A stretch of DNA of 6,551 nt from an uncultured bacterium. Lineage in GTDB: Bacteria; Verrucomicrobiota; Lentisphaeria; Oligosphaerales; Oligosphaeraceae. The notes below the pieces were generated by a model, which saw only the letters and a list, made by a program, of their open reading frames with translations, was not told the origin of the DNA and ran no database searches. The translations under genes were made by a program, and so were the position numbers. Positions 5,821-6,551 of the stretch are shown here, piece after piece; the stretch's first letter is position 1; each line of letters starts with the position of its first letter. The stretch covers positions 1 through 6,551 of the forward strand of contig CACZQQ010000062.1 of NCBI GenBank assembly GCA_902783355.1, written 5' to 3'.

Positions 5821-5839
5821 GCGGGGCTTTCTGCATTTT

Positions 5840-5914
5840 CGCCGCAGTTTGTGCACGGCCACGGGCCGCGCACTCAGGACGGTCGGGCGGATACGGCTGT
5901 GCCCCCTGGTGGCT
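5840..5914. repeat. 75-bp tandem direct repeat, copy 1
   Basis: This copy begins CGCCGCAGTTTGTGCACGG and ends CCCCCTGGTGGCT. It differs from copy 2 at only three positions (5861, 5873, 5893). Each copy contains an imperfect hairpin, here at 5852-5872: TGCACGGCC pairs with GGCCGCGCA with one A-C mismatch and a 3-nt loop. The 79-bp period is not a multiple of three, which argues against a protein repeat. Confidence 0.92.
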
Positions 5915-5918
5915 CTTG

Positions 5919-5993
5919 CGCCGCAGTTTGTGCACGGCCGCGGGCCGCGCATTCAGGACGGTCGGGCGGATGCGGCTGTGCCCCCTGGTGGCT
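5919..5993. repeat. 75-bp tandem direct repeat, copy 2
   Basis: This copy is separated from copy 1 by four bases (CTTG) and is about 96 percent identical to it. The internal hairpin at 5931-5951 keeps the same stem and changes only the loop (GCG instead of ACG). It ends 27 bp before the stop codon of the minus-strand amidohydrolase gene. Confidence 0.92.
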
Positions 5994-6020
5994 GGCGCCC
6001 ATCGGCAGTCGCACGGGTTT

Positions 6021-6551
6021 CTATCCAATGTCTTCCTTCTTGAAGCCGAAGAAGTTGGCGGCGTTCTTCCAGAAGATGGCCTCGACGTCGGCCTTTGAGA
6101 GGCCTGCCATGTCGGCGGCCTGCCTGATGCAGCGCAGCTGTTCATAGACGACCATGGTGACGGCGCTTTCGCAGTGGGGCATCTTTCCGGCGCGGAAGAA
6201 GGTCCAGCCGCGCCCCCACGTGATGTAGCTGCCGTGGTCGAGGCCGGCGATGAGGTTGTCGGTGCCGTAGAAGAGGCGCCCCAGTCTCTCGTGCTTCATG
6301 AGAAGGTACTGGCTGCGCGTGCTGCAGACGGCGGAGAGGTCGTACCAGATGTTGGGGATGTCGCGCAGGACGAAGACGCTCTCCTCCAGCGTGTAGGGGT
6401 TGAAGGCGCGGGCGCAGTGGGCCAGAATCCAGCGCACCTTCGGGTATTTGGCGGTCAGCTCCTTGAGGTCCTGTTGGTTGTACTTGTCGGCGGCGCCGTC
6501 GAAGCGCGAGAGGTGCAATGTGATGGTGAGGCCGTGTTCGTTGGCGACCTC
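6021..6551 (-). CDS. Amidohydrolase family protein (Amidohydro_2, TIM-barrel metal-dependent hydrolase), C-terminal part
   Basis: The reading frame is open to the right edge, so the N-terminus is outside the window; 176 residues and the TAG stop (6023-6021) are visible. The sequence has the order typical of Amidohydro_2 proteins: a strand with a metal-site His (LTITLHLSRFDG), then VRWILAHCARAFNP with a second His, then IWYDLSAVC, and LFYGTDNLIAG with the Asp of the last barrel strand. It ends with a helical tail (AIFWKNAANFFGF), which in this family packs behind the active site. Members hydrolyse or decarboxylate diverse small molecules, and the substrate cannot be inferred here. No neighbour in the window gives a pathway context; it converges on rnc across the repeat region. 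TTG at 6518 is an internal Leu codon, not a start. Confidence 0.82.
   Translation of the reverse strand, partial: EVANEHGLTITLHLSRFDGAADKYNQQDLKELTAKYPKVRWILAHCARAFNPYTLEESVFVLRDIPNIWYDLSAVCSTRSQYLLMKHERLGRLFYGTDNLIAGLDHGSYITWGRGWTFFRAGKMPHCESAVTMVVYEQLRCIRQAADMAGLSKADVEAIFWKNAANFFGFKKEDIG

Larger units (their letters stand above)
5633..6020. other. 388-bp non-coding region between convergent genes, rich in repeats and palindromes
   Basis: This stretch separates the end of rnc (+) from the end of the amidohydrolase gene (-). Several short frames cross it, but none has a ribosome-binding site with a plausible protein. In order it holds: a weak hairpin at 5696-5715 (CCGAAA/TTTCGG) followed by G-rich sequence, a poor candidate for the rnc terminator; a tandem AAATGGCC at 5721-5728 and 5731-5738; the palindrome GGATATATATCC at 5775-5786; the inverted pair AAATGGCCCT (5731-5740) / AGGGCCATTT (5811-5820); and two 75-bp direct repeats. 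No tRNA, rRNA or known riboswitch was recognised. Confidence 0.7.

Noticed and set aside
5901..5914. CCACCAGGGGGC on the minus strand in each repeat, which resembles the animal CTCF core
   Set aside because: This is bacterial DNA; the resemblance is coincidental.
5587..5952. Short frames on both strands through the repeat region (also 5771-6145 minus and 5803-6147 plus)
   Set aside because: They only translate the 75-bp repeats, whose 79-bp period changes frame between copies, and they overlap the ends of real genes.
5840..5993. CRISPR array
   Set aside because: There are only two units, 75 bp long, separated by 4 bp, with no spacers of normal size and no cas genes.

Overview
The window is GC-rich, densely packed bacterial chromosome. 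One co-directional gene block on the minus strand fills roughly the first three quarters. The EF-P sequence, the M24 peptidase and the amidohydrolase all look bacterial, and my impression is a member of the PVC group (Lentisphaerota/Kiritimatiellota-like). That impression rests on protein style only and is low confidence. Nothing in the window looks like a prophage or a complete insertion sequence.

Minus-strand block, in order of transcription (high to low coordinates): elongation factor P (4204-4782); a small gap holding a GC-rich stem-loop; two adjacent short CHR-family (chromate transporter) proteins (3534-4139 and 2966-3532, 1 nt apart); a complete zinc/manganese-type ABC importer consisting of substrate-binding lipoprotein (2032-2952), ATPase (1208-2035) and ABC-3 permease (354-1211); and the N-terminal part of an M24/aminopeptidase P-like metallopeptidase (1-357) that runs off the left edge. 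The last four genes are linked by three successive ATGA stop/start overlaps, so the importer and the peptidase are very probably one translationally coupled unit. The CHR pair sits immediately upstream with a 13-nt gap. Functionally the block reads as divalent-metal uptake, CHR-type membrane transport and one metal-dependent peptidase.

Plus strand: ribonuclease III (rnc, 4877-5632) is divergent from efp across a 94-bp spacer. A promoter-like element for efp overlaps the start of rnc. rnc is followed by a 388-bp non-coding stretch (5633-6020) between convergent genes. It holds two 75-bp near-identical tandem direct repeats, each with an internal hairpin, and several short palindromes. At the right edge the C-terminal 176 residues of an Amidohydro_2-type TIM-barrel hydrolase lie on the minus strand (6021-6551) and continue beyond the window.

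The most notable non-gene signals are: the 79-bp-period repeat; an A7 slippery-type heptamer exactly at the permease/peptidase stop-start overlap; an AT-rich island with a good sigma70-like promoter inside the end of the binding-protein gene; a perfect 19-bp palindrome in the extended N-terminal coding region of that gene; and a Cys/His-rich tail on the transporter ATPase. I did not find a clear-cut new defence or mobile system.
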